A stretch of 64,000 nt of DNA from Bog-756 sp963718405 (GCA_963718405.1 CAVQYZ010000003.1:248001-312000); one strand, 5' to 3'. Counted from the stretch's first letter, positions 18,388 through 29,216 are shown. Notes: generated by a model from the letters alone, not told the origin. Translations and numbers: made by a program.

Positions 18388-20102
18388 TGAGCGACGTGAC
18401 AGGCAACGACCCCTCCGAGCAACCGTTGGTCGGGATGAAGCCGCGCAGCTACGAGGTCACCGACGGACCCACCCGGGCGCCGGCCCGGGCCATGCTGCGC
18501 GCCGTGGGCATGACCGACGACGACTGGGACAAGCCACAGATCGGGGTGGCGTCGTCGTGGAACGAAGTCACCCCGTGCAACATGCCCCTCGACCGTCTGG
18601 CCAAGCAGGCCAAGCAGGGGGTGCGTGACGCCGGCGGTTTCCCGTTGGAGTTCGTGACCATTGCGGTGTCCGACGGCATCTCCATGGGTCATGAGGGCAT
18701 GCGGGCCTCGCTGGTCAGTCGCGAGGTCATTGCCGACTCGGTGGAGACGGTGATGCACGCCGAGCGCTTCGACGGCATGGTCACCCTGGCCGGCTGTGAC
18801 AAGTCCCTGCCGGGGATGCTGATGGCCGCAGCCCGCATCAATCTGCCCAGCGTCTTCCTCTACGGGGGGTCGATCCTCCCGGGGCGGGTGCGGGACCGGG
18901 CCCTCGACATCACCTCGGTGTTCGAGGCCGTGGGGGCCCACGCCGTCGACGCCCTCTCCGACGAGGAGTTGAGCCTCATCGAGCACAATGCCTGCCCCAC
19001 CGAGGGATCGTGCGCCGGGATGTTCACCGCCAACACCATGGCGTCGGTGGCCGAGGCCCTGGGCATGTCCCTGCCGGGCAGCTCGTCGGCCCCGGCGGTC
19101 GACCGCCGACGCGATGATGCGGCCTTCGCCTCCGGCCAGGCCGTGGTGGCGTTGTTGGAGGCGGGCATCCGTCCCCGGCAGATCATGACCAAAGAGGCCT
19201 TCGAGAACGCCATCGCCGTGGTCATGGCCGTGGGCGGATCCACCAACGCCGTCCTCCATCTGTTGGCCATCGCCAATGAGGCCCGGGTGGACCTGGCCCT
19301 CGACGACTTCAACAAGGTGGCAGCGAGGGTTCCCCACCTGGCCGACACCAAGCCCCACGGGAAGTACCACATGAGCGATCTCGACCGCATCGGCGGGGTC
19401 CCGGTGGTGATGCGGGAGCTGCTCGAGGCCGGGCAACTGCACGGGGACTGCCTGACCGTCACCGGCCGGACCCTGGCCGAAAACCTGGCCGCTCTGGACC
19501 CCCCGGCCCCCGACGGCGACGTGGTCCACGACATGGGCCATCCCATCCACGTCCAGGGGGGGATCGCCGTGCTGACCGGTTCGCTGGCCCCCAAGGGGGC
19601 GGTGGTCAAGGTGGCCGGCATCGACCAGCTGCGCTTCGAGGGGACCGCCCGGGTGTTCGAGGGTGAGGACCGGGCCATGGAGGCCATCCTGGCCGGCCTG
19701 ATCGAGCCCGGCACCGTGGTGGTCATCCGCTACGAGGGACCCAAGGGTGGCCCGGGGATGCGGGAGATGTTGGCCATCACCGGGGCCATGAAGGGCGTGG
19801 GCCGGGGGGGCGACTGCGCCCTGGTCACCGACGGCCGGTTCTCCGGCGGGACCCACGGCTTCTGTATCGGGCACGTGGCTCCCGAGGCGGTGGACGGGGG
19901 GCCGATCGCCCTGGTGGCCGACGGCGACCGGATCGTGGTCGACGTGGTGGAGCACACCATCGACCTGCAGGTCGGGGACGACGAGCTCGAGCGCCGCCGC
20001 TCGGGGCTCAAGCACCCGGCTCCCCGCTACACCACCGGGGTGCTGGCCAAGTACGCCCGACTGGTCACCGGGGCCGAACGGGGTGCGGTCACCGAGCCCT
20101 GA
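18387..20102 (+). CDS. ilvD: Dihydroxy-acid dehydratase
   Basis: 571 residues. It dehydrates 2,3-dihydroxy-isovalerate and -methylvalerate to the 2-keto acids, the third shared step of valine and isoleucine synthesis. Fe-S cluster cysteines are C64 (TPCNMPL), C137 (AGCDKS) and C209 (EGSCAGMFTANTM). K139 of GCDK and the C-terminal GRFSGGTHGFCIGHVAPEA are typical. Three cysteine ligands and this length fit the 2Fe-2S IlvD class. It lies upstream of the attenuated ilvBNC genes. ATG 18387 is the first codon after a TACCAT box, suggesting leaderless translation. Confidence 0.97.
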   Translation: MSDVTGNDPSEQPLVGMKPRSYEVTDGPTRAPARAMLRAVGMTDDDWDKPQIGVASSWNEVTPCNMPLDRLAKQAKQGVRDAGGFPLEFVTIAVSDGISMGHEGMRASLVSREVIADSVETVMHAERFDGMVTLAGCDKSLPGMLMAAARINLPSVFLYGGSILPGRVRDRALDITSVFEAVGAHAVDALSDEELSLIEHNACPTEGSCAGMFTANTMASVAEALGMSLPGSSSAPAVDRRRDDAAFASGQAVVALLEAGIRPRQIMTKEAFENAIAVVMAVGGSTNAVLHLLAIANEARVDLALDDFNKVAARVPHLADTKPHGKYHMSDLDRIGGVPVVMRELLEAGQLHGDCLTVTGRTLAENLAALDPPAPDGDVVHDMGHPIHVQGGIAVLTGSLAPKGAVVKVAGIDQLRFEGTARVFEGEDRAMEAILAGLIEPGTVVVIRYEGPKGGPGMREMLAITGAMKGVGRGGDCALVTDGRFSGGTHGFCIGHVAPEAVDGGPIALVADGDRIVVDVVEHTIDLQVGDDELERRRSGLKHPAPRYTTGVLAKYARLVTGAERGAVTEP

Positions 20103-20134
20103 GCGGGCCTCTCTGGTTCCCGCCCCACCAACGC

Positions 20135-20164
20135 TTGTCCCGACGGCCCGGTCCATGTAACAAT
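20135..20164 (+). promoter_or_regulatory. Candidate promoter of the ilvBNC leader
   Basis: TTGTCC (20135-20140), then 17 bases, then TAACAAT (20158-20164). A start about seven bases later would fall just before the leader-peptide ATG at 20174, so the leader would be read almost without a 5' UTR. Confidence 0.45.
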
Positions 20165-20173
20165 GGCGGGGTC

Positions 20174-20224
20174 ATGAGTACCGCCACCGCACGCCAACTG
20201 ATCATCGAGGTACTCGTGTCGTAG
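20174..20224 (+). CDS. ilvBNC leader peptide
   Basis: A 16-codon frame encoding MSTATARQLIIEVLVS with TAG at 20222-20224. Six of seven consecutive codons after Gln are Leu, Ile, Ile, Val, Leu, Val, interrupted only by Glu. The stop overlaps the first base of the first hairpin, and a terminator hairpin follows. This is the arrangement of BCAA attenuators. Starvation for charged tRNA-Leu, -Ile or -Val would stall ribosomes here and change folding downstream. The peptide is too short for ordinary gene calling. Confidence 0.85.
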   Translation: MSTATARQLIIEVLVS

Positions 20225-20252
20225 CGCACACGACGCCCTTCGCCGTGTGCGC
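20224..20252 (+). promoter_or_regulatory. First hairpin of the ilvBNC attenuator
   Basis: GCGCACACG (20224-20232) pairs perfectly with CGTGTGCGC (20244-20252), a 9-bp stem with an 11-nt loop. The 5' arm begins at the last base of the leader stop codon. It could act as a pause hairpin, or form part of an alternative pairing when ribosomes stall in the leader. Confidence 0.7.
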
Positions 20253-20256
20253 TTTC

Positions 20257-20282
20257 CGACCTCCCAGATGGGAGGTCGTTTT
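20257..20282 (+). terminator. Attenuator terminator before ilvB
   Basis: CGACCTCCC (20257-20265) pairs with GGGAGGTCG (20270-20278) around an AGAT loop, followed at once by TTTT. It is an intrinsic terminator placed 87 bp before the ilvB start, between the leader peptide and the structural genes. Confidence 0.85.
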
Positions 20283-20369
20283 CATGTCCCGCCACGGACA
20301 CCCGGCCGGCCGACCAGGCCTGCCCCTCACCACCGACAGTCCCCGCCATCGACGACAAGGGAGCACCCG

Positions 20370-22189
<1,820 letters not shown>

Positions 22190-22190
<1 letters not shown>

Positions 22191-22789
22191 TGAGCGTGTA
22201 CGGAGCCGACAAGCGCCACCACACCCTGACCGTGGTGGTGGAGAACAAGGCGGGGGTGCTGGCCCGGGTGGCCGGGCTGTTCTCCCGACGGGGGTACAAC
22301 ATCTACAGCCTGGCCGTGGCGCCGTCCGATGACGTGCGGTTCAGCCGCATCACCATCGTGGTGGATGTGGAGTCAGCGCCGCTGGACCAGATCATGAAGC
22401 AGCTGGACAAGCTGATACCGGTGGTGTCGATCACCGAGCTGGACCCGGCGCTGGCCCGGGAGCGGGAGCTCCTGATGGCCACGCTCGAAGCTGGTCCCGA
22501 CGCCCGCAGCCAGATCATCCAGTTGGTGGGGGTGTTCGAGGGCAAGATCGTCGATGTCGGTCACGAACGGCTGACGGTGGCGCTGGAGGGTGCCCCCACC
22601 AAGCTGGACGACTTCGAGGACCTCATCCGCAGCTACGGCATCGTGGAGATGCAACGGACCGGTCGCGTGGCATTGCCTAAGCTGGATCGGTCCGGCGACC
22701 ATCGGCCGCACCTCCTGGCGGGATCCACCCTCGGACACGACCACGATCACAACTCGACGCACGATCACGACACAGAGAAGGCAGGTTGA
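22190..22789 (+). CDS. ilvN: Acetolactate synthase small (regulatory) subunit with His/Asp-rich tail
   Basis: 199 residues. An N-terminal ACT domain (HTLTVVVENKAGVLARVAGL, FSRRGYNIYSLAV) binds valine for feedback control, and a second ACT-like half follows (GVFEGKIVDVGHERLTVAL, IRSYGIVEMQRTGRVAL). The last 30 residues go beyond the usual IlvN end and are rich in His and Asp (DHDHNSTHDHD). Its start overlaps the ilvB stop by one base, so it is translationally coupled. The tail could bind metal, but this is inference. Confidence 0.95.
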
Positions 22790-22794
22790 CCGCC

Positions 22795-23820
22795 ATGGCC
22801 ACGCTTTACTACGAGAAGGACGCCGACCCCGGCCTCATCGGGAACCGCAAGGTGGCGGTTATCGGCTACGGCTCCCAGGGGCACGCCCATGCCCTCAACC
22901 TGTCCGAGAGCGGGGTCGACGTCCGCGTCGGGCTCCGTGAGGGCTCGTCGTCGAAGCAGAAGGCCGAAGAGGCCGGCCTGCGGGTCCTGTCGGTGGCCGA
23001 CGCCGCCGCCGAGGCCGACGTCATCATGGTGCTGCTGCCCGACACCGAGCAGGCATCGGTGTACGAGGCGGAGATCGCCCCCCATCTGGTGGCCGGCGAT
23101 GCCCTGTTGTTCGCCCACGGGTTCAATATCCGCTTCGGGCTGATCACGCCGCCGGACGATGTCGACGTGGCCATGGTGGCGCCCAAGGGGCCCGGGCACC
23201 TGGTGCGACGCACCTACACCGAAGGGGGCGGCGTGCCGTCACTGGTGGCGGTGTCGGCCGACCCGTCGGGCAAGGCCCACGACCTGGCCCTGTCCTATGC
23301 CCACGCCATCGGTGCCACCCGCGCCGGGGTGCTCGACACCACCTTCGCCGAGGAGACCGAGACCGACCTGTTCGGCGAGCAGGTGGTGCTCTGCGGCGGG
23401 CTCACCGCTCTGGTGCAGGCCGGCTATGAGACCCTGGTGGGGGCGGGCTACCAGCCCGAGTCGGCCTACTTCGAGTGTCTGCACGAGCTCAAGCTGATCG
23501 TCGACCTGATGTACGAACAGGGCATCAGTGGGATGCGGTTCTCGATTTCGGACACCGCTGAGTACGGGGACCTGACCCGAGGGCCGCGGGTGATCAATCA
23601 GGCGGTCCGGGACGAGATGGGTCGCATCCTGGGCGAGATCCAGGACGGCACCTTCGCCCGGGAGTGGGTGGCCGAAAATGCCGACGGCCGTCCCAACTAC
23701 AAGGCGCTGCGCCAGGCCGGATTCGACCACCCCATCGAGAAGGTCGGAGCCCAGCTGCGGGACATGATGCCGTTCGTCACCGCCGGCAAGCAGAAGATCC
23801 AGGATGTCTCCGGGGGCTGA
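22795..23820 (+). CDS. ilvC: Ketol-acid reductoisomerase, class I
   Basis: 341 residues. It isomerises and reduces acetolactate or acetohydroxybutyrate with NADPH and Mg2+. The Rossmann motif is VIGYGSQGHAHALNL, and the cofactor loop LREGSSSK has serines that favour NADPH. Catalytic residues include the H in FAHGFNIRFG, K in APKGPGH, D/E in ETDLFGEQ and the ECLHELK helix. Short class I form. ATG 22795 is 5 bp after ilvN. The cupin-like gene overlaps its 3' end by 17 bp. Confidence 0.97.
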   Translation: MATLYYEKDADPGLIGNRKVAVIGYGSQGHAHALNLSESGVDVRVGLREGSSSKQKAEEAGLRVLSVADAAAEADVIMVLLPDTEQASVYEAEIAPHLVAGDALLFAHGFNIRFGLITPPDDVDVAMVAPKGPGHLVRRTYTEGGGVPSLVAVSADPSGKAHDLALSYAHAIGATRAGVLDTTFAEETETDLFGEQVVLCGGLTALVQAGYETLVGAGYQPESAYFECLHELKLIVDLMYEQGISGMRFSISDTAEYGDLTRGPRVINQAVRDEMGRILGEIQDGTFAREWVAENADGRPNYKALRQAGFDHPIEKVGAQLRDMMPFVTAGKQKIQDVSGG

Positions 23821-24373
23821 CCCCGGGGTAGGACCAACCGAGGGGGCCGTCCCCGAGGTGCGGGTGGAGGGCCTCGAGCCGACCTTCCGCTCGCTCGACG
23901 ACCCCGACATGGAGTGGCAGCAGGTCAAGGCGGTGCGCAACGCCGACGGATCGACCTCGTCGGTATGGGAGAAGTGGCTGGCCTTCTCTCCCGATCCGCA
24001 GTACCTCTCGCTCTACGCCCGTTGGGACCCGGGCATGGTCATCCGGCGCCACGGGCACTTCAGCCCGCATGTGATCTTCGTGATCCGTGGGGACATGTGG
24101 TGCGGCGAACGCCACTGCCCGGCCGGCACCCATGTCGAGTTGCCCCTCGGAGCGGCGTTCGGGCCCTTCGTGGCCGGCGAGCAGGGAACCGAGCTTCTGG
24201 AGGTGATGATGGGCGATCCGAGGTCGTGGGGGGATGACCCCGACTCCTTCGCCGAAGCCCTCCGACGTCGGGGGGCCGAGGCGCTACCGGACCCACCCAT
24301 CGACCTGCCCGAGTGGCTCGAGGATCTCCGCTCAGCCTGGGCGACCGGCGACTCCCGTCCCGAACCGGACTGA
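23804..24373 (+). CDS. Cupin-like protein overlapping ilvC
   Basis: 189 residues. A beta-barrel core is suggested by YLSLYARWDPGMVIRRHGHF, SPHVIFVIRGDMWCGERHCP, AGTHVELPLGAAFGPF and ELLEVMMGDP. H in RRHGHF and SPHV could bind metal, as in ChrR/RmlC-type cupins. The ATG at 23804 lies inside the ilvC coding end, so translation is probably coupled. No specific function can be given. Confidence 0.75.
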   Translation: MSPGADPGVGPTEGAVPEVRVEGLEPTFRSLDDPDMEWQQVKAVRNADGSTSSVWEKWLAFSPDPQYLSLYARWDPGMVIRRHGHFSPHVIFVIRGDMWCGERHCPAGTHVELPLGAAFGPFVAGEQGTELLEVMMGDPRSWGDDPDSFAEALRRRGAEALPDPPIDLPEWLEDLRSAWATGDSRPEPD

Positions 24374-24419
24374 CCGGCGCGCCAGGCAGGCACCGGACGT
24401 CTCGGGAGGCTGACCCCGG

Positions 24420-25656
24420 GGGAGCGGAGCACTATGAGCGGCGCTGGAGGCCAGCCACGTTCTGTGCCGTGGACGAGATCTGCGTGAGGTGGAGTGCCCA
24501 CGTTGACCGGTTGGCTGGCCATGGACGGCCGGCCTCCGGTTCCGAGCTGCCCGCTGGAGTTCTCGCCCCAGGCCCACAGCCGGCCCGAGCTGTCGATGGC
24601 GTAACTGGCGTAGCCGCCGGAGCTGACCTGGACGAAGGTCACTCCGTGGGGCACGTCGACGCCCACCGGGACATCCGAGCTGACCCGGGTGCCGACACCG
24701 AGCTGACCCCGGTCGTTGTCCCCCAGGCCCAGACCGAGCCGTTGCCCAGGATGGCCACGGTCTGCCCGTTCTTCGCCCCGCTGCCACCCTGGAACACCTG
24801 GCGTACGGCGGCGGGCAACGTGACCAACACCGGCACGGCGCTGTCGGTGGTGGTGCCGTTGCCGAGCTGACCGGCGGCGTTGTACCCCCAGTTGTAGTAG
24901 GCACCCGTGCTGAGGAGGGCCCCCGATCCCTCCCACGAGGAGGTGAGTGCCGTCACGTCGCGCCGTGCTCGGCAAGCCCACCACGGGGACGGGGACCGAA
25001 CTGTTCGCCGTGGAGCCGGTGCCGAGGACGCCGTACTGGCCGGAGCCGCAGGCGTAGACCTTGCCCTCCGAAGAGAACAGGGAGTGGGTCCGGGCCCCGG
25101 TGGCCAGGGGACACGTCCCGGAGCGAGAGCTCAGCTGGTCGGAGCAGCGTGACCCCGGACAGGCAGAGGTCGCCGTTGGCGTTGAGGCCCCACCCCCACG
25201 ACGTGGCCGTGGGCGTCGATGGCCAGGGCGCCATCGAACGGCATGGGGTTGGCCAGCGAGGTGATCCTGACGCCGGCGGGAAAATCGACCTTCACCGCCC
25301 GGGTCGAATAGGCCGGGGTGGTCCCGTCGCCGAGCTCGCCGTAGCTGGCCACCCCCCAGGCCCACACCGTCCCGCTCGAGGTCAGGGCGTAGCCGTCGGA
25401 GTTCGACGTGGCGATCTGCACGACCGGACCGACTGATTCCGGCGACAGGAGTCGGCTTATCGAGCTGCAGCTGGCTGATGGCGCCCCGGTTGCCGACCAC
25501 GCCGAACCGGTAGACGACAGTGGTCGAGGGTGGCTGGGAACTCGACGGGGAATCGGTGCTCCCTGATCCGCAAGCGGTGAGCACCACGGCCATCGACGAA
25601 GAGCAGAGCCGCGGCATGCCGGGGCCACAGGCTTGGGGTGGTGGTTGGAGGCGCAT
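24420..25656 (-). pseudogene. RCC1-repeat lipoprotein, multiple frame breaks
   Basis: Pieces in all three minus frames belong to one protein. It starts with a lipoprotein signal (SSSMAVVLTACGSGST, start about 25656). RCC1/BNR-type blades follow, such as GTVWAWGVASYGELGDGTT, YYNWGYNAAGQLGNGTTTDS, WAWGDNDRGQLGVGT and LWAWGENSSGQLGTGG, each with the WxWGxNxxGQLGxGT pattern. RCC1 repeats form a seven-bladed propeller for protein binding. At least four frame changes separate the blades, and the 3' end cannot be fixed. It is either a decayed gene or a poorly resolved sequence; the neighbouring marR-like gene is broken too. Confidence 0.7.
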
Positions 25657-25695
25657 CTCCGAGTATCGGGCTACGGGATCCAAACTGTCAACCGA

Positions 25696-25712
25696 GTTTA
25701 CAATTTGCTAAC
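25696..25712. promoter_or_regulatory. Candidate MarR-type operator between the RCC1 and marR-like genes
   Basis: GTTTACAATTTGCTAAC is a 17-bp quasi-palindrome (six of eight base pairs match around a central T). It lies in the AT-rich gap between two divergent genes, ten bases before the marR-like ATG. MarR proteins often bind such sites to control themselves. No binding evidence. Confidence 0.35.
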
Positions 25713-25721
25713 ATCTCCCTT

Positions 25722-26257
25722 ATGGGTTCTGAGATGTCTCCTTCGGATGCGGGCGCCGGAGCGACGAGCGGATCGATCTCGGGCTCCGCCCCCGGTCGAC
25801 GGCCTGGGACCGGCGCTGCGGCGGGCATGGATCGGTTATCAGCGTGCGACTCGACGCCGCCATGGCCGAGGCCGGATTCGGCGAGCGGACGATTCCCCGA
25901 TGGCCGGGTCCTCCGGTTGTGCTCGGGTCGGTCCGGCTCCACGATCTCGGCCATCGGACGCGAGCTCGGCATCACCCGCCAGGGTGCCGGCAAGGTGGTC
26001 GGGCACCTGCGCGATCAGCGGGTACGTCGAGGTCGCCGAGTCGGCGACCAGCAAGAGGGAGAAGTCGGTGACCCTGACTTCCCGCGGGACCGAGTACCTT
26101 CAGGCCCGGCGATCGGCGGCACGGGCGATCGAGGAGGAGTTGACGGTGGCGCTCGGTGAACAGGGCCGTCTCCGGCCTGTTCGCCCTGCTCGACTTCCTC
26201 GACGACGGTGAGCGCCTGCGCATGCGGACCTACCTTCAACGTTCGTCCTGCCTCTGA
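25722..26257 (+). pseudogene. MarR-family transcription regulator, frame broken
   Basis: A winged-helix regulator can be pieced together from three frames: LGPALRRAWIGYQ, then RLDAAMAEAGFGERTIP, then STISAIGRELGITRQGAGKV (recognition helix), then GYVEVAESATSKREKSVTLT with SRGTEYLQARR (wing and following helix). The C-terminus is LFALLDFLDDGERLRMRTYL, ending with TGA at 26255-26257. At least three frame changes are needed. Every piece still looks like good MarR sequence, which argues for recent damage or sequence error. It is divergent from the RCC1 gene, with a candidate operator between. Confidence 0.65.
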
Positions 26258-26354
26258 GCCCGACCAGGCAAACAGCATGGACTTTGCCGCTCTCCTTCCG
26301 ATACGGTGGCAAGGGGCCTGACTATCGGCCTCTGCTTCGTGTCGGGGGGCACCG

Positions 26355-27482
26355 TTGAACATCGATCCGTACATCGTCCTCGGAAGCGCGGTCGTCGGAT
26401 TTCTGGTCGGGCTGACCGGAGCGGGCGGTGGGGCACTGATGACGCCGATGCTCATCCTGCTGTTCAGCGTCAAGCCGTCGACGGCAATCTCCAGCGATCT
26501 GGTCGCCGCCGTGTTCATGCGGCCGTTCGGGGCGGCCGTTCACATGTCGAAGAGGACGGTGAACTTCCGCTTGGTCGGATGGATGGTGGCCGGATCGGTG
26601 CCGATGGCCTTCCTCGGCGCCTACCTGCTTCATCTCATGGGACACGCCAAGACGTCACAGGCCAACATCGAAAAGGCCCTGGGTGCCGCGCTGCTCGTCG
26701 GGGCGGCGGCCATGGTGATTCGCTACGTCCTCGACCGTCGGCGCGGCCACGAACGGAACGCGGTCGTGCACGATCTCGTGGTGAGGCCGGTCCCGACCGT
26801 GCTGATCGGCATGGTCGGCGGGCTCATCGTCGGGATGACCTCCGTCGGTTCCGGGTCCTTGATGATCGTGATGCTTCTCTTCCTCTACCCCATGCTGGGT
26901 GCCAACCAGTTGGTCGGCACCGACCTCACCCAGGCGGTTCCCCTGACCGCGGCCGCCGCCCTCGGCGCCCTCGCCTTCGGGCACGTCGAATTCTCGGTCA
27001 CAACGTCGATCATCATCGGGAGCATCCCGGCCGTCATCGTGGGATCGTTCATCTCGTCGAGGGCTCCGGACAGGTACATCCGGCCGGCGATCACGTTTGT
27101 GATCTTCGCCTCGGGCCTCAAGTATGTGGGACTCGGGACGACCACTCTCGGCTGGGTCCTGTGTGCGGCCCTGCTGGCAGCAGTCGTCATCTGGCTGTTC
27201 TACGTTCGCCCGTGGCAGAGCGGTGCCCCCCTGACTGGGTCTGCGGTCACCATGGCCAGGCCGGCTGAACCAATCGAGTCCAGATCGTCCGCCGTAAGGC
27301 TGAGAGCCGCCTGGGTCATCGCCTCCGTCGGATCTCACCCGGATCGGAGGGGACTCTGGACCCGGCGCCCTTTTCTGGCTCTGATCCATGCTCACCATCC
27401 AGACCTGAGAAGATGCCTGGGTGTACATCTCCGCCAAGGTCGACTACGCCATCCGGGCCCTCTGTGGCCTGGCCGGCAGTGA
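26355..27482 (+). CDS. TauE/SafE family sulfite/anion permease
   Basis: 375 residues from a TTG start (GGGGGGC upstream). It shows the twofold TauE/SafE repeat: GFLVGLTGAGGGALMTPMLI near the N-terminus and GLIVGMTSVGSGSLMIVMLL in the middle, with about eight hydrophobic helices. The family exports or imports sulfite, taurine-derived or other organic anions. The helices end near 27210; the last 75 residues are basic, unlike the family, and overlap the start of the Rrf2 gene by 62 bp. A lost stop or frame error there is likely. The Rrf2 neighbour hints at sulfur-linked control. Confidence 0.85.
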   Translation: MNIDPYIVLGSAVVGFLVGLTGAGGGALMTPMLILLFSVKPSTAISSDLVAAVFMRPFGAAVHMSKRTVNFRLVGWMVAGSVPMAFLGAYLLHLMGHAKTSQANIEKALGAALLVGAAAMVIRYVLDRRRGHERNAVVHDLVVRPVPTVLIGMVGGLIVGMTSVGSGSLMIVMLLFLYPMLGANQLVGTDLTQAVPLTAAAALGALAFGHVEFSVTTSIIIGSIPAVIVGSFISSRAPDRYIRPAITFVIFASGLKYVGLGTTTLGWVLCAALLAAVVIWLFYVRPWQSGAPLTGSAVTMARPAEPIESRSSAVRLRAAWVIASVGSHPDRRGLWTRRPFLALIHAHHPDLRRCLGVHLRQGRLRHPGPLWPGRQ

Positions 27483-27888
27483 GCGGGCCGTGACCTCGGC
27501 GGCGCTGGCTACCAACCAGGGTCTACCGGCAAATTTCCTGGAGCAGATCCTGATCGACCTCCGCCGGACGAAGTACGTCCTCAGCCGACGAGGGCCCGAT
27601 GGTGGCTACCTCCTCAGCCGGCCGGCATCAGAGATCCTGCTGGCCGATGTGATTCGATCACTGGAGGGCCCACTCGCCGAGGTGCGGGGCCTCCGCCCCG
27701 AAGCGGCAACATACGTAGGGCCGGCGGAGGATCTTCAAAGCGTGTGGGTGGCGGTCCGGGCAAGCCTCCGCGGCGTGCTTGAAAAGACCACCATCGCCGA
27801 CGTTGTGAGCGGCCGACTGCCTACGTCGGTCAGAGCAATGGTCGCCCAACCCGACTCCTGGGTGTCGCGACCGGCCCGCTACTCATAG
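27421..27888 (+). CDS. Rrf2-family regulator without the cysteine cluster
   Basis: 155 residues from GTG. MYISAKVDYAIRALCGLA is the Rrf2 N-terminal winged-helix hallmark, and NQGLPANFLEQILIDLRRTKYVLSRRGPDGGYLL forms the recognition helix and wing, followed by ILLADVIRSLEGPLA. The region where IscR/NsrR-type proteins hold three Fe-S cysteines has RPEAATYVGPAEDLQSVW, with none. It therefore resembles cluster-free Rrf2 members such as CymR, which control sulfur metabolism. It overlaps the TauE/SafE gene, a likely target or partner. Confidence 0.85.
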   Translation: MYISAKVDYAIRALCGLAGSERAVTSAALATNQGLPANFLEQILIDLRRTKYVLSRRGPDGGYLLSRPASEILLADVIRSLEGPLAEVRGLRPEAATYVGPAEDLQSVWVAVRASLRGVLEKTTIADVVSGRLPTSVRAMVAQPDSWVSRPARYS

Positions 27889-27993
27889 GGTCCTCAACCG
27901 ATCCAGGTTCCGTTCTCTTCGGCTCCGTCGGTTGGCCCCGTGCTGGGGGTCAGCCGACGGGCTCCTGCCTCGACCAGCGCCTCCATCCGCACC

Positions 27994-29151
27994 TCAGGCG
28001 GCGATGGCCCCGACCACGTAGTTGATGCAGGCGCACAGGGAGGCCACGTCGTCGGGGTCGATGGCCGGGAACATGGCCACCCGCAACTGGTTGCGGCCCA
28101 GCTTCCGGTAGGGCTCGGTGTCGACGATCCCGTTGGCCCGCAGCACCGCGGCCACGGTGGCGGCGTTGACGGCGTCGTCGAAGTCGATGGTGCCGACCAC
28201 GTGGCTCCGGTCTTGCGCCCGGGTCACGAAGGGCGTGGCGAAGTCGGAGTTGTCGGCCCAGGTGTAGAGGATCTCCGCCGACTTGTCGCACCGTCCGGTG
28301 GAGAAGGCCAGCCCACCTTGCTTGTTGAACCAGGACACCTGGTTGTCGAAGAGGAAGATGGTGGCCAGGGCCGGCGTGTTGTAGGTCTGGTCGAGCTTGG
28401 AGTTGTCGAGGGCGATGGTCAGGTCCATCGAGGCCGGGACCCAACGCTTGGTAGCGGCGATCCGGGCGATCCGGTCCTGGGCCGCCGGAGACAGCAGGGC
28501 CACCCACAGCCCTCCGTCGGAGCCGAAGCACTTTTGCGGAGCGAAGTAGTAGGCGTCGAACTGTCGGGGATCCACCGGCAGGCCCCCGGCCCCCGAGGTG
28601 GCGTCCACCGCCACCAGTCCACCGCCCTCGGCCGGCAGGGCTGCACCCTTCGGTCGGGCGATGGGCATCATGACCCCGGTGGAGGTCTCGTTGTGGGTCA
28701 GGGCGTAGAGGTCGACGTCGTCCCGGGCCACTGCGTCCGGGTGGGTGCCGACCTCGGAGCTGATGATCTCGGGCTGGTCCAGGTGAGGGGCGTCCGAGGC
28801 TGCCACGGCGAACTTGGACGAGAACTCCCCGAAGCTGAGGTGCTGGCTCTTCCGCTCGATGAGGCCGAAGGTGGCGGCGTCCCAGAAGCAGGTGGTCCCA
28901 CCGTTCCCCAACGTCACCACGTAGTCCTCGGGAAGCGAGAACAACTCGGCCAGTCCCTGGCGCAAGCTCCCCACCACCGATTTGACGGTCTTCTGCCGAT
29001 GGCTGGTCCCGAGGTAGCGGCCGGCCTCGGCGGCCAGGGCCTCCACGGCCTCGGGCCGGACCTTGGAGGGGCCGGAGCCGAACCGTCCGTCGGCCGGCAG
29101 GAGGTTGGCGGGAATGGTGATGTCAGGGATCTCAGTCACGTATGGAATCAT
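27994..29151 (-). CDS. serC: Phosphoserine aminotransferase, actinobacterial type
   Basis: 385 residues. It converts 3-phosphohydroxypyruvate and glutamate to phosphoserine and 2-oxoglutarate, the second step of serine synthesis. RFGSGPSKVRPEAV, FWDAATFGL, HNETSTGVMMP, VDATSGAGGLPVD and the PLP-lysine loop YYFAPQKCFGSDGGLW are characteristic of the SerC branch of Actinobacteria. Start ATG 29151. It is divergent from the aminotransferase gene, 65 bp apart; serA lies beyond that gene, so the two serine genes share a locus. Confidence 0.93.
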   Translation of the reverse strand: MIPYVTEIPDITIPANLLPADGRFGSGPSKVRPEAVEALAAEAGRYLGTSHRQKTVKSVVGSLRQGLAELFSLPEDYVVTLGNGGTTCFWDAATFGLIERKSQHLSFGEFSSKFAVAASDAPHLDQPEIISSEVGTHPDAVARDDVDLYALTHNETSTGVMMPIARPKGAALPAEGGGLVAVDATSGAGGLPVDPRQFDAYYFAPQKCFGSDGGLWVALLSPAAQDRIARIAATKRWVPASMDLTIALDNSKLDQTYNTPALATIFLFDNQVSWFNKQGGLAFSTGRCDKSAEILYTWADNSDFATPFVTRAQDRSHVVGTIDFDDAVNAATVAAVLRANGIVDTEPYRKLGRNQLRVAMFPAIDPDDVASLCACINYVVGAIAA

Positions 29152-29216
29152 GGCACCATGGCTCTTCAGAGAGAAACCGGCCCGGTTGGCGGCGCACGGC
29201 ACGACGGGGGTCGGCC

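Noticed and set aside
16926..20156. 1076-codon open frame on the minus strand
   Set aside because: It is antisense to ilvD over most of its length and only its last 259 codons (the PhyH gene) look like protein. High GC makes long shadow frames common.
20247..20369. Longer N-terminus for IlvB
   Set aside because: It would run through the attenuator terminator, and homologues start near MELTGAQAL.
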